Shown piece by piece: positions 28,149 to 37,862 of a DNA stretch of 64,000 nt (its first letter is position 1; each line of letters starts with the position of its first letter). This DNA is from Chryseobacterium sp. ERMR1:04 (GTDB lineage Bacteria; Bacteroidota; Bacteroidia; Flavobacteriales; Weeksellaceae): assembly GCF_001297705.1 (NCBI RefSeq), contig NZ_LIRF01000009.1, positions 1-64,000 of the forward strand, read 5' to 3'. A model generated the notes under the pieces. It saw only the letters and a program-made list of their open reading frames with translations, searched no databases and was not told the DNA's origin. A program made the translations under genes and the position numbers.

Positions 28149-29564
28149 ATGAAAAAGTATTTCACCACCTTATTCACAACAGCCATTCTATGCGGAATCT
28201 CAACTTTCGTTGAGGCTCAAAATGTGGTAAGTTTCCCCGGTGCAGAAGGCTTTGGCAGATATACAACAGGTGGACGTGGTGGAAAGGTTTATGCTGTCAC
28301 CAAATTAACAGACGATGGCTCAGAAGGAACGTTGAGGTTTGCTTTACACCAAAAAGGACCGAGATACATTGTTTTTAAAACAGGCGGAACCATTTATTTG
28401 GAATCACCGTTGAAAATACAGGAAGGCAATGTGACCATTGCTGGACAAACCGCTCCCGGAGACGGAATTACCATAGCCAATTACGAAACTTTTGTAGCAG
28501 CAGATAATGTGATTATCCGTTATGTGAGATTCAGAATGGGTGATCAAAAAAAATTTGAAGGAGACGCTTTGGGCGCAAGGTTTATCAAAAATTTAATCGT
28601 AGATCATTGTTCAATGAGCTGGTCAACAGATGAGACGGTTTCCATTTATGTGAACGAAAATACAACGCTTCAATGGTGTGTGATTGCAGAAAGTTTAAGA
28701 AATTCTTTTCATCAAAAAGGAGCCCACGGATATGGCGGAATTGCCGGAGGAAAATTGGCCTCTTTCCATCATAATATATATGCTCATCACGACAGCAGGA
28801 ATCCAAGATTGGGGGAATATGCAGGAAGTAAATTTGCATTAACAGACCTTACCGATTTTAGGAATAATGTGATTTACAATTGGGGACACAATAATGTATA
28901 TGGAGGTGAAGGAATGAACGTGAACCTCATCAATAATTATTACAAACCCGGACCGGCTACGATCACAAAACAAAGAATTGTTGCCATTGATAAAAATGAA
29001 AAACCTCAAGCTGAGGTCTACAATATTTGGGGGAAATATTACATCAACGGAAATGTAGTGGAAGGAAGCCCGGAAGTAACGAAAGACAATTGGACAGAAG
29101 GCGTTTTCAGTCAAATGAAATCTTCTTATCATCTGACGGATAAAGATAAAAACGAGATCAAAATCAATCAGCCTCATGATATTCAGAATAATGTAAAAAC
29201 ACATTCTGCAAAAGAAGCCTACGAAAAAATCTTACAGATCGGAGGTGCAAGTTTGGTGAGAGATGTAGTCGATGCACATGTATTGAAAGATGTTAAAAAC
29301 GGAAGTTTCACTTACAAAGGTTCAAAAGGAAGTGCCAACGGAATCATTGATTCACAAAATGATGTTGGAGGATTCCCAAAATTGAACGACGGCAAACCGC
29401 TACTCGATTCAGACAACGACGGAATGCCTGACGAATGGGAAATCAAGCATCAATTAAATCCAAAAGTATCCAACACCAACGGAAGAGATTTAGATAAAAA
29501 CTACGACAATATCGAAGTGTATTTCAATGATATTGTTAAGAAAATTACTGAAGGACAAAACTAA
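28149..29564 (+). CDS. Pectate lyase, PL1 family-like, with C-terminal calcium-binding repeat
   Basis: Secreted beta-helix lyase cleaving de-esterified homogalacturonan by beta-elimination. The 471-residue protein has a signal peptide (TLFTTAILCGISTFVEA). The start of the mature domain, SFPGAEGFGRYTTGGRGGKVYAVTKLTDDGSEGTLRFAL, and VTIAGQTAPGDGITI are characteristic of this PL1 branch. The DHCSMSWSTDETVS and HHDSRNPRLGEYAGSKFAL blocks supply the probable calcium ligands and the catalytic arginine. The C-terminus carries DSDNDGMPDEWEIKHQLNP, a thrombospondin type 3-like calcium-binding repeat. It follows the first CE8 gene by 36 nt and probably acts with it. Confidence 0.88.
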   Translation: MKKYFTTLFTTAILCGISTFVEAQNVVSFPGAEGFGRYTTGGRGGKVYAVTKLTDDGSEGTLRFALHQKGPRYIVFKTGGTIYLESPLKIQEGNVTIAGQTAPGDGITIANYETFVAADNVIIRYVRFRMGDQKKFEGDALGARFIKNLIVDHCSMSWSTDETVSIYVNENTTLQWCVIAESLRNSFHQKGAHGYGGIAGGKLASFHHNIYAHHDSRNPRLGEYAGSKFALTDLTDFRNNVIYNWGHNNVYGGEGMNVNLINNYYKPGPATITKQRIVAIDKNEKPQAEVYNIWGKYYINGNVVEGSPEVTKDNWTEGVFSQMKSSYHLTDKDKNEIKINQPHDIQNNVKTHSAKEAYEKILQIGGASLVRDVVDAHVLKDVKNGSFTYKGSKGSANGIIDSQNDVGGFPKLNDGKPLLDSDNDGMPDEWEIKHQLNPKVSNTNGRDLDKNYDNIEVYFNDIVKKITEGQN

Positions 29565-29585
29565 TAACTAAGAAAACTTTTTAAT

Positions 29586-29800
29586 GAACTTATTTAAACT
29601 TTTATTTTGACCACAAAAGAGACAAAAGATTAACATTTGAGCTATTTAAGTGCATCATAAAGTGCAAACAAGAACACATAAGTAAAAAAATCTTTGATTT
29701 TTATTCTTTTGCAAGCTTTATTTTTAAGATAGCTGAACTTTAAATGATTTAATAATAGCTTTTGCCTCTTTTGTGGTTTAATTTTTTAATTAGTTTAAAC
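29586..29800. repeat. Dispersed ~215-bp repeat A, copy 2
   Basis: Near-identical to 17,854-18,070, with ends ACCACAAAAG and CTTTTGTGGT in inverted orientation. It fills the gap between the PL1 gene and the DUF4861 gene. An ORF start at 29762 lies inside it and is rejected. Confidence 0.75.
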
Positions 29801-29833
29801 AGGCTTAAAACATCAATTATAATAAAAAGTAAT

Positions 29834-30841
29834 ATGTCAACATTAAAATTCAATTTATATAAAATATGGGTCGCGGGAGCGGTTATGAGTTCAACATTTA
29901 GTTTTGCTCAGACTTCTGTGATTGCTCAAATTAAAAAAAATCCGAAAGCTCCTTTTTCCTACGCAGAACTTTCTGTGAAAGAAGGAGGGAAATGGGAAGG
30001 CGACAAATACATTGGCGGAACTTTTAAAAATGTTCAGGGATTAACAATTCCCACAGATCACACCGACCATTCAACTTATATCAGATATGAAGGCATCGGG
30101 TTGGAAAACAATCAGATTGGTTATAGATTATATTTAGATTGGCGAAATGCCACCGATATTTTCGGTAAAAAAGTAAACACACTGGTTTTACCGGAAGTTG
30201 GACAAGACGGCTTTGAATCGTATCATCACGATGCTCCTTGGGGACAGGATGTGTTGAAATCTGGCCGTACCATCGGTGTTGGTTCTTATGGAAGATATGA
30301 CGAGCAAAATGATTATGTTGAAACTTTTAAAATCGTAAAAAATACAATCGTAAAAGTAGTCAATGAAAAAGATCAATCTTCAGCAACCATCGATTACAAA
30401 AGATGGAAAACCTGGGGTGACGCAGTAGATCTACAATCAAAACTAACGATTTTCAACAAAGACCGTTTTGTAAAAGTAGATTTGAATTTGAGTAATACCC
30501 TATCCGGATTATGTACCGGAATTGTTGCTATTAAAAATATTCCATTAAAACAGGGAATCAGTAAAAATAAAAAATGGGCTTACATTGCCACCTACGGAAA
30601 TCAAACCGAAACTAAAAAAGAGGACAATCTGGGAATGGCTGTCTTCTACCCTCTTGAAAGTTTTGATAAATATGTGAAAACAAAATCTACTCATACTGTA
30701 GTTTTTAAGAAAACGAAGAATGTTTCCTATTACTTTTTAGGAGCATGGTCTTTGGAACCTAATGGCTTGACAACAGAAGAATCTTTCTACCAAGATCTGG
30801 AGAAAAAGCTGGACATTTTAGATAAAAATAATCAACTTTAA
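29834..30841 (+). CDS. Exported DUF4861-type protein (first copy)
   Basis: A 335-residue exported protein with signal peptide MSTLKFNLYKIWVAGAVMSSTFSFAQ. It resembles the DUF4861 family: YIRYEGIGLENNQIGYRLYLDWRNATDIFGKK, SYHHDAPWGQDVLKSGRTIGVGSYG, and the C-terminal YYFLGAWSLEPNG. The family is found in polysaccharide loci of Bacteroidota but I know of no established activity. The ATG at 29834 is chosen because the frame upstream lies in repeat A. It sits between a pectate lyase and a GH105 gene with a 12-nt gap to the latter, suggesting a role in processing unsaturated pectin oligomers. A larger paralogue is at 43285-44487. Confidence 0.78.
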   Translation: MSTLKFNLYKIWVAGAVMSSTFSFAQTSVIAQIKKNPKAPFSYAELSVKEGGKWEGDKYIGGTFKNVQGLTIPTDHTDHSTYIRYEGIGLENNQIGYRLYLDWRNATDIFGKKVNTLVLPEVGQDGFESYHHDAPWGQDVLKSGRTIGVGSYGRYDEQNDYVETFKIVKNTIVKVVNEKDQSSATIDYKRWKTWGDAVDLQSKLTIFNKDRFVKVDLNLSNTLSGLCTGIVAIKNIPLKQGISKNKKWAYIATYGNQTETKKEDNLGMAVFYPLESFDKYVKTKSTHTVVFKKTKNVSYYFLGAWSLEPNGLTTEESFYQDLEKKLDILDKNNQL

Positions 30842-30852
30842 AGTTTAAACTT

Positions 30853-32106
30853 ATGAACTTTATCAACAATCATATTAAAATTTACGCACTCACGGCTTTA
30901 TGTTCCGGAATCTTTTTTTCGTGTGCACAAAAGCCTTTGCATACCGCTTCAAAAGAAGTAAAATCGGAAGTAAAAGGAAAGATTTCAACAACACTTCCCT
31001 GGTCACAAAGAATGCTGCAATCTGAGATTAAACGTTTCCCTGAAGCCTGGATGTTAGATTACAACAAAAATCCAAAATGGAGTTATCCAACTGCTATCGT
31101 TTTAGAAGGTGCAGAAAAACTGTATGAAAAAACAGGCAATAAAGAGTATTACAACTACATCACCAAATTCGGCGACATGATGGTAAAGGAAGATGGAACC
31201 ATTGTTTCCTATGATCTTTCAAAGTACAATATCGATATGTTGAATTGTGGAAATGTGCTTCTTTATCTCTACGAAAAAGAGAAAAAAGAGAAATATCTAA
31301 AAGCGTTACAAACACTTCGTTCACAAATTGACGGACAACCGAGAACTTCAGAAGGCGGTTTCTGGCATAAGAAAATCTATCCCAATCAAATGTGGTTAGA
31401 TGGCCTTTATATGGGAGAACCGTTTTATGCCAATTACACCCACGAATTTTCAAAAGGAGCTGATGCAGAAAAAGCTTACAATGATATTGTTAATCAGTTT
31501 GATCTCATTCAAAAACATCTGTTAGATAAAAAAACAGGGTTGTTGTATCACGCTTGGGACGAAAGCAAGGAACAGGCTTGGGCCAATAAAGAAACCGGAC
31601 TTTCACCTAATTTCTGGTCAAGAGCAATGGGTTGGTACGGAATGGCAATCGTCGATGTATTGGATTACTTACCCCAAAACCATCCCGGAAGAGCAAAGCT
31701 AATTTCATACTTAAAATCGTATACCGATGCGGTCATCAAAGTTCAGGACAAAGAAACCGGACTTTGGTATCAAGTGTTAGACAAAGGGGCAGACAAAGGA
31801 AATTATCTGGAAGCTACAGGTTCATCGATGTTTGTGTATGTGATGATGAAATCTGTCAACAAAGGATATTTGCCAACCTCTTATAAAACATATGCTAAAA
31901 AAGGTTATGACGGAATCATCAAAAATTTAATTTCTGTGGATGAAAACGGTGTTGTGAATTTAAATCAATGCTGCGCTGTGGCAGGTTTGGGTGGAACGCC
32001 TTACAGAAGCGGTTCTTATGAATATTATGTGAATGAAGAAATTCGTTCCAATGATCCAAAAGGAACCGGACCTTTTATTTTGGCAAGTTTAGAATTTGAA
32101 AAATAA
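30853..32106 (+). CDS. Unsaturated rhamnogalacturonyl hydrolase, GH105 family
   Basis: Hydrolase removing the terminal unsaturated uronate from lyase products of rhamnogalacturonan or homogalacturonan. Length 417. A lipoprotein signal with LCSGIFFSCAQ suggests periplasmic membrane anchoring. The (alpha/alpha)6 GH105 features are WSQRMLQSEIKRFPEAW, KWSYPTAIVLEGAEKLY, SKYNIDMLNCGNVLLYLYE (first catalytic-site Asp), KIYPNQMWLDGLYMGEPFYANY (the conserved WLDGxYM Asp), SPNFWSRAMGWYGMAIVDVLDYLP and CCAVAGLGGTPYRSGSYEYYV. It releases the unsaturated sugar that KdgF acts on. Confidence 0.92.
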   Translation: MNFINNHIKIYALTALCSGIFFSCAQKPLHTASKEVKSEVKGKISTTLPWSQRMLQSEIKRFPEAWMLDYNKNPKWSYPTAIVLEGAEKLYEKTGNKEYYNYITKFGDMMVKEDGTIVSYDLSKYNIDMLNCGNVLLYLYEKEKKEKYLKALQTLRSQIDGQPRTSEGGFWHKKIYPNQMWLDGLYMGEPFYANYTHEFSKGADAEKAYNDIVNQFDLIQKHLLDKKTGLLYHAWDESKEQAWANKETGLSPNFWSRAMGWYGMAIVDVLDYLPQNHPGRAKLISYLKSYTDAVIKVQDKETGLWYQVLDKGADKGNYLEATGSSMFVYVMMKSVNKGYLPTSYKTYAKKGYDGIIKNLISVDENGVVNLNQCCAVAGLGGTPYRSGSYEYYVNEEIRSNDPKGTGPFILASLEFEK

Positions 32107-32233
32107 ATTATTACAGCGCTGTCATTCAGAACAAAGCGAAAGCGGAGTGAAGAATCTATAAAAAGTATAATAGATTTCTCCTAACGTCGAAATGACAACT
32201 GGTGGATCACTTTTAATCAATGGAACCGATTTT
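32107..32233. other. Short dispersed repeat before GH43
   Basis: Contains gtcattcagaacaaagcg ... gaatct ... cgtcgaaatgaca, an inverted arrangement resembling other gtcatyctg-type intergenic repeats in this window (near 2,040, 10,080, 41,950). It makes the frame of the following gene look longer than it is. Confidence 0.45.
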
Positions 32234-33877
32234 ATGAAGACAAACAATATTTTCAACATAGCAGCAACCTTGGTACTGTCAATTGCTTCAACATATCTTA
32301 ACGCACAGGAAAAAAATTACGTTTCTGAAGTATGGACGGCCGATCAGGGAAAGAACTTTAGAAATCCCATTTTATACGCAGATTATTCAGATCCCGACGC
32401 TATCCGTGTTGGAGATGATTATTATATGACCGCTTCAAGTTTCAATGAGGCTCCGGGATTGCCTATTCTTCATTCAAAAGATATGGTGAACTGGAAATTG
32501 GTGAACTACGCCATTCAGGACGTTCTTCCTAACGAACATTTTTCTACTCCCAAAAGAGGGGACGGAGTTTGGGCACCCAGCATCAGATTTCATAAAGGAG
32601 AGTTCTACATTTATTGGGGAGATCCCGATTTCGGAATTTATATGGTGAAAACCAAAGATCCGTTGGGAGCTTGGGAAAAACCAGTTTTGGTGATGGAAGG
32701 AAAAGGGTTAATAGATTCTTGTCCGTTTTGGGATGAAGATGGAACGGCCTATTTAGTTCATGGTTGGGCGGGAAGCCGTGCCGGAGTGAAAAGTATTTTA
32801 TCCATCAATAGAATGAATCCTGAAGGAACTAAAGTCTTAGACAAAGGTGTTCATGTTTTTGATGGTCACGATCATCATCCGACCGTTGAAGGTCCTAAAA
32901 TGTATAAAAGAAATGGCTACTACTATATTTTTGCTCCCGCAGGAGGAGTGGCCACAGGTTGGCAATTGGTCTTAAGATCAAAAAATATGTATGGTCCTTA
33001 CGAGGAGAAAGTTGTGTTGGAGCAGGGTTCCACAAAAATCAACGGGCCACATCAGGGAGCCTGGGTAGATACGCCTTCGGGAGAAGATTGGTTCTACCAT
33101 TTTCAGGATGTAGATGCCGGAGGAAGAATCGTTCACCTACAACCTATGAAATGGGAAAAAGATTGGCCCGTCATCGGAATCGACAATAATAAAAACGGAA
33201 TCGGCGAACCGGTTTTAACTTATAAAAAGCCAAACGTTGGCAAATCCTACCCTATCGTTACTCCGCCAGAAACAGATGAATTTGATGGTGAAAAATTAGG
33301 TTTGCAATGGCAATGGAGTGCCAACGAAAATATCGTTTGGTCATCCAAACTTCCCGGACAAAAATTTCTAAGATTATTCTCTATGAAAGTTTCTGAAGGA
33401 GAAAAAAATCTTTGGAACGTTCCGAACCTATTAACTCAAAAATTCCCTGCTCCAAATTTTGCAGCATCAACAAAAGTTACATTAACTCCCGAAGATGCCA
33501 AAGAAGGAAAAGCAGCAGGACTTTTAGTCATGGGATTGGATCATGAATCGATTATCATTACCAATAAACCGGACGGATATTATCTTCAGTTAAGAAGAGC
33601 CGAAAAAGCAGACAAAGGCGGTGAAGAAAAGATTTTATTTGAAACTAAATTAAAAGGAAACGAAGCCTATTTAAAAGTAAACGTAAATGAACCGAATGGA
33701 TTGTGTCAGTTCAGCTATAGTGAAAACGGAAAAAATTTCACAAAAGCAGGTGAAGTCTTTCAGGCAAAACCCGGAAAATGGATCGGTGCAAAAGTAGGTC
33801 TATATAGCATAAGCACAGCTAAGGCACCTCGCGGTGGATATGCAGATTTTGATTGGTTTAGAGTAACTAAAAATTAG
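32234..33877 (+). CDS. Glycoside hydrolase, GH43 family, with C-terminal beta-sandwich
   Basis: Exported beta-xylosidase/alpha-arabinofuranosidase-type enzyme, probably trimming arabinose or galactose side chains of pectin. About 547 residues from the ATG at 32234, chosen because it gives the signal peptide MKTNNIFNIAATLVLSIASTYLNAQ; the 14 codons upstream lie in repeat DNA. The five-bladed propeller shows the catalytic triad regions YADYSDPDAIRVGDDYY (base Asp), GKGLIDSCPFWDEDGTAYLVHGWA (pKa-modulating Asp) and HHPTVEGPKMYKRNGYYYIF (acid Glu). From about residue 345 a second domain (FDGEKLGLQWQWSANENIVWSS, ADFDWFRVTKN) matches the GH43 C-terminal beta-sandwich. Confidence 0.9.
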   Translation: MKTNNIFNIAATLVLSIASTYLNAQEKNYVSEVWTADQGKNFRNPILYADYSDPDAIRVGDDYYMTASSFNEAPGLPILHSKDMVNWKLVNYAIQDVLPNEHFSTPKRGDGVWAPSIRFHKGEFYIYWGDPDFGIYMVKTKDPLGAWEKPVLVMEGKGLIDSCPFWDEDGTAYLVHGWAGSRAGVKSILSINRMNPEGTKVLDKGVHVFDGHDHHPTVEGPKMYKRNGYYYIFAPAGGVATGWQLVLRSKNMYGPYEEKVVLEQGSTKINGPHQGAWVDTPSGEDWFYHFQDVDAGGRIVHLQPMKWEKDWPVIGIDNNKNGIGEPVLTYKKPNVGKSYPIVTPPETDEFDGEKLGLQWQWSANENIVWSSKLPGQKFLRLFSMKVSEGEKNLWNVPNLLTQKFPAPNFAASTKVTLTPEDAKEGKAAGLLVMGLDHESIIITNKPDGYYLQLRRAEKADKGGEEKILFETKLKGNEAYLKVNVNEPNGLCQFSYSENGKNFTKAGEVFQAKPGKWIGAKVGLYSISTAKAPRGGYADFDWFRVTKN

Positions 33878-33885
33878 AATTAGGG

Positions 33886-34053
33886 TTGGTAAATCGCAAA
33901 GACGCAAAGAAAATTTAAAGGTATATGCGTTAAGGCGCAAGGATTTTATCTTCGATAAAATTTAATACTTCAAAATTCATTGAAAATCTATGATTTTCTT
34001 GCGCCTTAAAACACGATCAAGTTTAAAAATTTTGCGCCTTTGCGATAACCAAC
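33886..34053. repeat. Palindromic repeat B (GTTGGT..CGCAAAG), copy 1
   Basis: About 168 bp with inverted ends GTTGGTAAATCGCAAAG and CTTTGCGATAACCAAC and internal motifs AAGGCGCAAGGATTTTATC and CTTGCGCCTTAAAAC. Copies at 36,582-36,749 (opposite orientation) and 39,838-40,004. Confidence 0.8.
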
Positions 34054-34067
34054 AAGATATATTAGTC

Positions 34068-34913
34068 ATGAAGAAAAAAATAAAGAAAATCGCTTCGTTT
34101 TTATTCAGCGTTTTGCTGTTGTCTGCGTGTCAATCCCAAAGTCATGCACAAAAGACAATGGCAAAACAGAATAAAAAAATCACCCATATTTACCTCATCG
34201 GAGATTCCACGATGGCAGATTATACGGGAGATTACGAGCCCGGAAAAGAGTATATGAAAGTTCGTTACCCAATTACAGGTTGGGGACAGGTTTTTCAACC
34301 GTTTTTTGTGAAAGATAGTTTGGCATCTTTACAACCTGCCATCACAACAGATTCTGTTGCAGTGATTGATAGGGCTCATGGCGGTAGAAGCACCCGAACT
34401 TTTTTTCAGGAAGGAAGATGGAGATATGTGTATGAACATATACAACCAAACGATTATGTGATTATGCAGTTCGGTCATAACGACGGTTCAGAAAAACATC
34501 CGGATCGTTATGTAAACATTCAGGGGTACAAAGAATTTTTAAGATTATTCGTTAGCCAAACCAGACAAAAAGGAGGAAACCCAATCATCTTAACCCCTGT
34601 CGCAAGAAATTATCCCTGGAAAGACGGGAAATTAGAAAATGTACATGGAGAATACTGGCAGGCTCCTATTGATATCGCTAAGGAAATGAAGGTTCCTTAC
34701 ATTGATTTAAACAAATTATCAATGGATTATTTCACCCAAAAAGGACAGGATTTCACCAGCAATCATTATTTCATGAATCTTCCTGAGAATGTATATGAAG
34801 CGTATCCTAAAGGTCAAAAAGACAATACACATTTTCAACCGGAAGGAGCAAAAGTTATAGCGTCTATGGTTTATCAAGAATTTAAAAAAGTAATTAAAAC
34901 TCAAAAAAAATAA
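34068..34913 (+). CDS. Rhamnogalacturonan acetylesterase-like SGNH hydrolase, CE12 (first copy)
   Basis: Exported esterase removing acetyl groups from pectin. 281 residues from the ATG at 34068; the longer open frame upstream runs through repeat B. The signal sequence MKKKIKKIASFLFSVLLLSACQ contains a lipobox-like LLSAC. SGNH blocks are visible: IYLIGDSTMADY (nucleophile Ser), DRAHGGRSTRTF (Gly), MQFGHNDGSEKH (Asn) and DNTHFQPEGAKVIA (Asp-x-x-His). It is immediately followed, 1 nt after its stop, by the GH28 gene, so de-acetylation and backbone hydrolysis are coexpressed. A second CE12 lies at 39099-39836. Confidence 0.9.
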   Translation: MKKKIKKIASFLFSVLLLSACQSQSHAQKTMAKQNKKITHIYLIGDSTMADYTGDYEPGKEYMKVRYPITGWGQVFQPFFVKDSLASLQPAITTDSVAVIDRAHGGRSTRTFFQEGRWRYVYEHIQPNDYVIMQFGHNDGSEKHPDRYVNIQGYKEFLRLFVSQTRQKGGNPIILTPVARNYPWKDGKLENVHGEYWQAPIDIAKEMKVPYIDLNKLSMDYFTQKGQDFTSNHYFMNLPENVYEAYPKGQKDNTHFQPEGAKVIASMVYQEFKKVIKTQKK

Positions 34914-34914
34914 A

Positions 34915-36582
34915 ATGAAGAAGTCTCTTAAAGTTATTGGTTTAGTAGCAGCAATGATGTTTTCAGGGCAAGTGTATGCTCAGAATGTGGATATTTATAA
35001 AAACATTGAGTTTAAAATGCCTCAGGTTACAGAAACTTCTTTTGCTGCCAACACCGTTTCTATCACTCAGTATGGAGGCGTTGCAGGCGGAAATGTAAAA
35101 AATACAGAAGCGTTTAAAAAAGCAATCGATGATCTTTCCAAAAAAGGAGGTGGAAAATTAGTTGTTCCTCGCGGAATGTGGCTTACAGGTCCTATCGAAT
35201 TAAAAAGCAATATCAACCTTCATGTAGAAGAAGGTGCATTCATTATATTCAGCAAAGACAAAAAAGATTATCCTTTGGTTGATGTAAGTTTTGAAGGATT
35301 AAATACCATCCGTTGTCAATCTCCAATTTCAGCAAAAAATGCAAGCAATATTGCCATTACCGGAAAAGGAGTAATTGACGGAAGCGGTGATGCATGGAGA
35401 GCCATCAAAAAAAGCAAGGTAGCAGAATCTGAATGGAAAGAAATCGTTGCATCAGGTGGAATTTTATCTTCCGATGGCAAAAACTGGTATCCTTCAGAAA
35501 GTTATAAAAAAGGATTTGAAAGCAGTTCAAACTTCAATGTTCCTGATAAAATTTCTAAAGAAGAACTCTCAACCGTTAAAGATTTTCTTCGTCCGGTTAT
35601 GGTAAGTTTGGTAGGTTGTAATAAAGTGTTGTTAGACGGACCAACTTTCCAAAACTCTCCCGCATGGAACCTTCATCCATTGATGTGTACAAACGTTATT
35701 TTAAGAAATCTTACAGTTAGAAATCCTTGGTTTTCTCAAAATGGTGACGGTGTAGATTTGGAATCGTGTAAAAACGTTTTGATCTACGACAATACGTTTG
35801 ATGTTGGTGATGATGCCATTTGTATTAAATCAGGGAAAAATGAAGACGGTAGAAAAAGAGCCATGCCTACTGAAAATGTTATCATTAAAAATAATGTAGT
35901 CTATCATGGTCACGGAGGTTTTGTGGTAGGAAGTGAAATGTCTGGTGGTGCGAGAAATATCCAGGTTTCAGACTGTACGTTTATTGGAACAGACATCGGT
36001 CTTCGTTTTAAAACAACCCGCGGAAGAGGAGGAATTGTTGAAAATATTTACATTAAAAATATTGATATGATTAATATTCCAACGCAGACCATCGGTTTCA
36101 ATATGTTCTATGAAGGCGCGTCTCCGGTATTGGAAGACGGACAGAAAAAAGAAGGAAATAAAGCCCCTGAAAAAACATATCCTGTCACAGAAGAAACACC
36201 TATTTTCAGAAATATTTTCTTTAAAAACATCAATGCGGTAAACTCTTATGAAGCGATTACCTTATTTGGTTTAGCAGAAATGAATCTTAAAAATATCGTC
36301 ATTGAAGATTCTCAGTTTGACACAAAAAAAGCTTTAACCATCGTTGATGCAGACGGAATTACTTTGAAAAATGTAAAACTTAGATATACTGAAGGCACTG
36401 GCGCAACCATTTACAATAGTAAAAACATCAATCTTTCAACCGTGAAATTTGAATCTACAAATAAGCCATTGGTTAAAGTGTTAGGAAATAAAACGGGAGC
36501 TGTATTGTTACCCAAAGAAGTAACATCTGATAAAAATGCACTTTCTATCGGGACAGAAGTAACTAAAAATGCAGTTAAATAG
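34915..36582 (+). CDS. Polygalacturonase, GH28 family
   Basis: Exported hydrolase cleaving alpha-1,4-galacturonan, probably exo-acting on oligomers given its size. The 555-residue beta-helix protein has a signal peptide (MKKSLKVIGLVAAMMFSGQVYAQ). GH28 landmarks include SITQYGGVAGGNVKNTEAFKKAIDDLSKKGGGKLVVP, ITGKGVIDGSGDAWR, FSQNGDGVDLESCKNVLIYDNTFDVGDDAICIKSGKN (the three catalytic Asp), YHGHGGFVVGSEMSGGARNI (conserved His) and LRFKTTRGRGG (Arg and Lys of subsite +1). It is coupled to the CE12 gene upstream. Its stop codon is also the first base of repeat B copy 2. Confidence 0.94.
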   Translation: MKKSLKVIGLVAAMMFSGQVYAQNVDIYKNIEFKMPQVTETSFAANTVSITQYGGVAGGNVKNTEAFKKAIDDLSKKGGGKLVVPRGMWLTGPIELKSNINLHVEEGAFIIFSKDKKDYPLVDVSFEGLNTIRCQSPISAKNASNIAITGKGVIDGSGDAWRAIKKSKVAESEWKEIVASGGILSSDGKNWYPSESYKKGFESSSNFNVPDKISKEELSTVKDFLRPVMVSLVGCNKVLLDGPTFQNSPAWNLHPLMCTNVILRNLTVRNPWFSQNGDGVDLESCKNVLIYDNTFDVGDDAICIKSGKNEDGRKRAMPTENVIIKNNVVYHGHGGFVVGSEMSGGARNIQVSDCTFIGTDIGLRFKTTRGRGGIVENIYIKNIDMINIPTQTIGFNMFYEGASPVLEDGQKKEGNKAPEKTYPVTEETPIFRNIFFKNINAVNSYEAITLFGLAEMNLKNIVIEDSQFDTKKALTIVDADGITLKNVKLRYTEGTGATIYNSKNINLSTVKFESTNKPLVKVLGNKTGAVLLPKEVTSDKNALSIGTEVTKNAVK

Positions 36583-36749
36583 TTGGTCATCGCAAAGGCG
36601 CAAAGTTTTTAAACTTGATCGTATTTTAAGGCGCAAGAAAATCGAATATTTTCAAAAAAATACAATCTAAAATTTTATCAAAGATAAAATCCTTGCGCCT
36701 TACAGTACAAACATAATAAGTATTCTTTGCGCCTTCGCGATTCGCCAAC
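36582..36749. repeat. Palindromic repeat B, copy 2 (inverted)
   Basis: About 168 bp with ends GTTGGTCATCGCAAAGGCG and CGCCTTCGCGATTCGCCAAC. Internal text is the reverse complement of the copies at 33,886 and 39,838. The repeat abuts the last base of the GH28 stop codon. Confidence 0.78.
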
Positions 36750-36796
36750 AAACTAAAACAGGTATCAAAAACAGCATTAAAAAATTCCACAAGCGA

Positions 36797-37708
36797 ATGA
36801 TTTTCAATAAAAAACTTTTTTATATTTCTATTTTTTGGGTAGGAGAAACATTAGCATTCGGGCAAGTTCCACGACCGAATGCTACTCCTTACACCAATGA
36901 AGTTACCTATGAAAAATTAAAGAAAAAATATCCTTTTATCACTCCAATTGACCGACCAATACCTCAAAATATTGGAATTGATAAAGAAGTAGAATACGCC
37001 AATATTAATGGACTTTCCTTAAAGGCTGATGTATATTACCCTCTCGATAACTCAAAAAAACATCCCGGAATTGCAATGGTTCACGGCGGTGGCTGGATTT
37101 CCGGAACTAAGGAAAATGAAAAATACATGGCCATGGAGCTTGCTTCAAAAGGATATGTTACCATTGCAGTCGGTTATCGATTAGCAGATGTCGCAAAATA
37201 TCCTGCCGGAGTTGAAGATATTGAAACTGCAATCAAATGGTTAAAGAAAAACAGAAAAAAATATTCTTTAGATCAAGATAAAATAGCTGTATTGGGCGAA
37301 TCGGCAGGCGCGCAAATGGCTACTTTGGTTGGAGTACGCTCAAAGAACAACATTAAGGCTATCGTGAATGTTGACGGAATTGTTTCGTTCATCCACCCAG
37401 AAGCTGAAGAAAGTACATACGCTGCGTATTGGCTGGATGGCGACAGAAATACCAATCTCAAAAACTGGACAGAAGCTTCACCATTGGAGTACGTGACTAA
37501 AAATACACCTCCTACCCTTTTCATCAACAGCTCCCAACCTCGATTTCATGCAGGAAGAGATGAAATGATGAAAAAATTAAAAGCGTATCATATTCCAACT
37601 GAGTTTCATGAAATTAAGGATACACCGCATTCTTTTTGGTCGGCAGAACCTTGGTTCATGGAAACATTACATTACACGGTTGGTTTTTTAGATAAAGTTT
37701 TGAAATAA
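36797..37708 (+). CDS. Alpha/beta-hydrolase esterase (BD-FAE/CE10-like)
   Basis: A 303-residue exported alpha/beta-hydrolase, with signal sequence LFYISIFWVGETLAFGQ. The oxyanion motif MVHGGGWISGT, nucleophile elbow VLGESAGAQMATLVG (GxSxG), Asp in HAGRDEMMKKLK context and His in DTPHSFWSAEPW form the expected catalytic set. It resembles esterases annotated as BD-FAE or pectin acetylesterase-like in Bacteroidota. Here it probably removes acetyl or feruloyl esters from pectin, an assignment based on the flanking GH28 and CE8 genes. No transcription partner is closer than 150 nt. Confidence 0.82.
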   Translation: MIFNKKLFYISIFWVGETLAFGQVPRPNATPYTNEVTYEKLKKKYPFITPIDRPIPQNIGIDKEVEYANINGLSLKADVYYPLDNSKKHPGIAMVHGGGWISGTKENEKYMAMELASKGYVTIAVGYRLADVAKYPAGVEDIETAIKWLKKNRKKYSLDQDKIAVLGESAGAQMATLVGVRSKNNIKAIVNVDGIVSFIHPEAEESTYAAYWLDGDRNTNLKNWTEASPLEYVTKNTPPTLFINSSQPRFHAGRDEMMKKLKAYHIPTEFHEIKDTPHSFWSAEPWFMETLHYTVGFLDKVLK

Positions 37709-37751
37709 TCCTCTTTTAATTTTTAAAACAACATTTTGATTTAATACTTCT

Positions 37752-37827
37752 ATCTCTCGCAGATTTTGCAAATTTCGCAGATGATTATGTTGAAAAAAAT
37801 CTGCGTAATCTGCCAAATCTGCGAGAA
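37752..37827. repeat. Palindromic repeat C (CTCGCAGATT), copy 2
   Basis: Inverted repeat with arms TCTCGCAGATTTTGCAAATT and AAATCTGCGAGA. It lies between the esterase and the second CE8 gene. Confidence 0.7.
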
Positions 37828-37862
37828 AATTAATATCGTTTGCGTCAAAAATAGTATAGCCT

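Noticed and set aside
29762..29833. N-terminal extension of the first DUF4861 gene
   Set aside because: It lies in repeat A; the signal peptide begins at 29834.
33990..34067. N-terminal extension of the first CE12 gene
   Set aside because: It reads through repeat B; the signal sequence begins at 34068.
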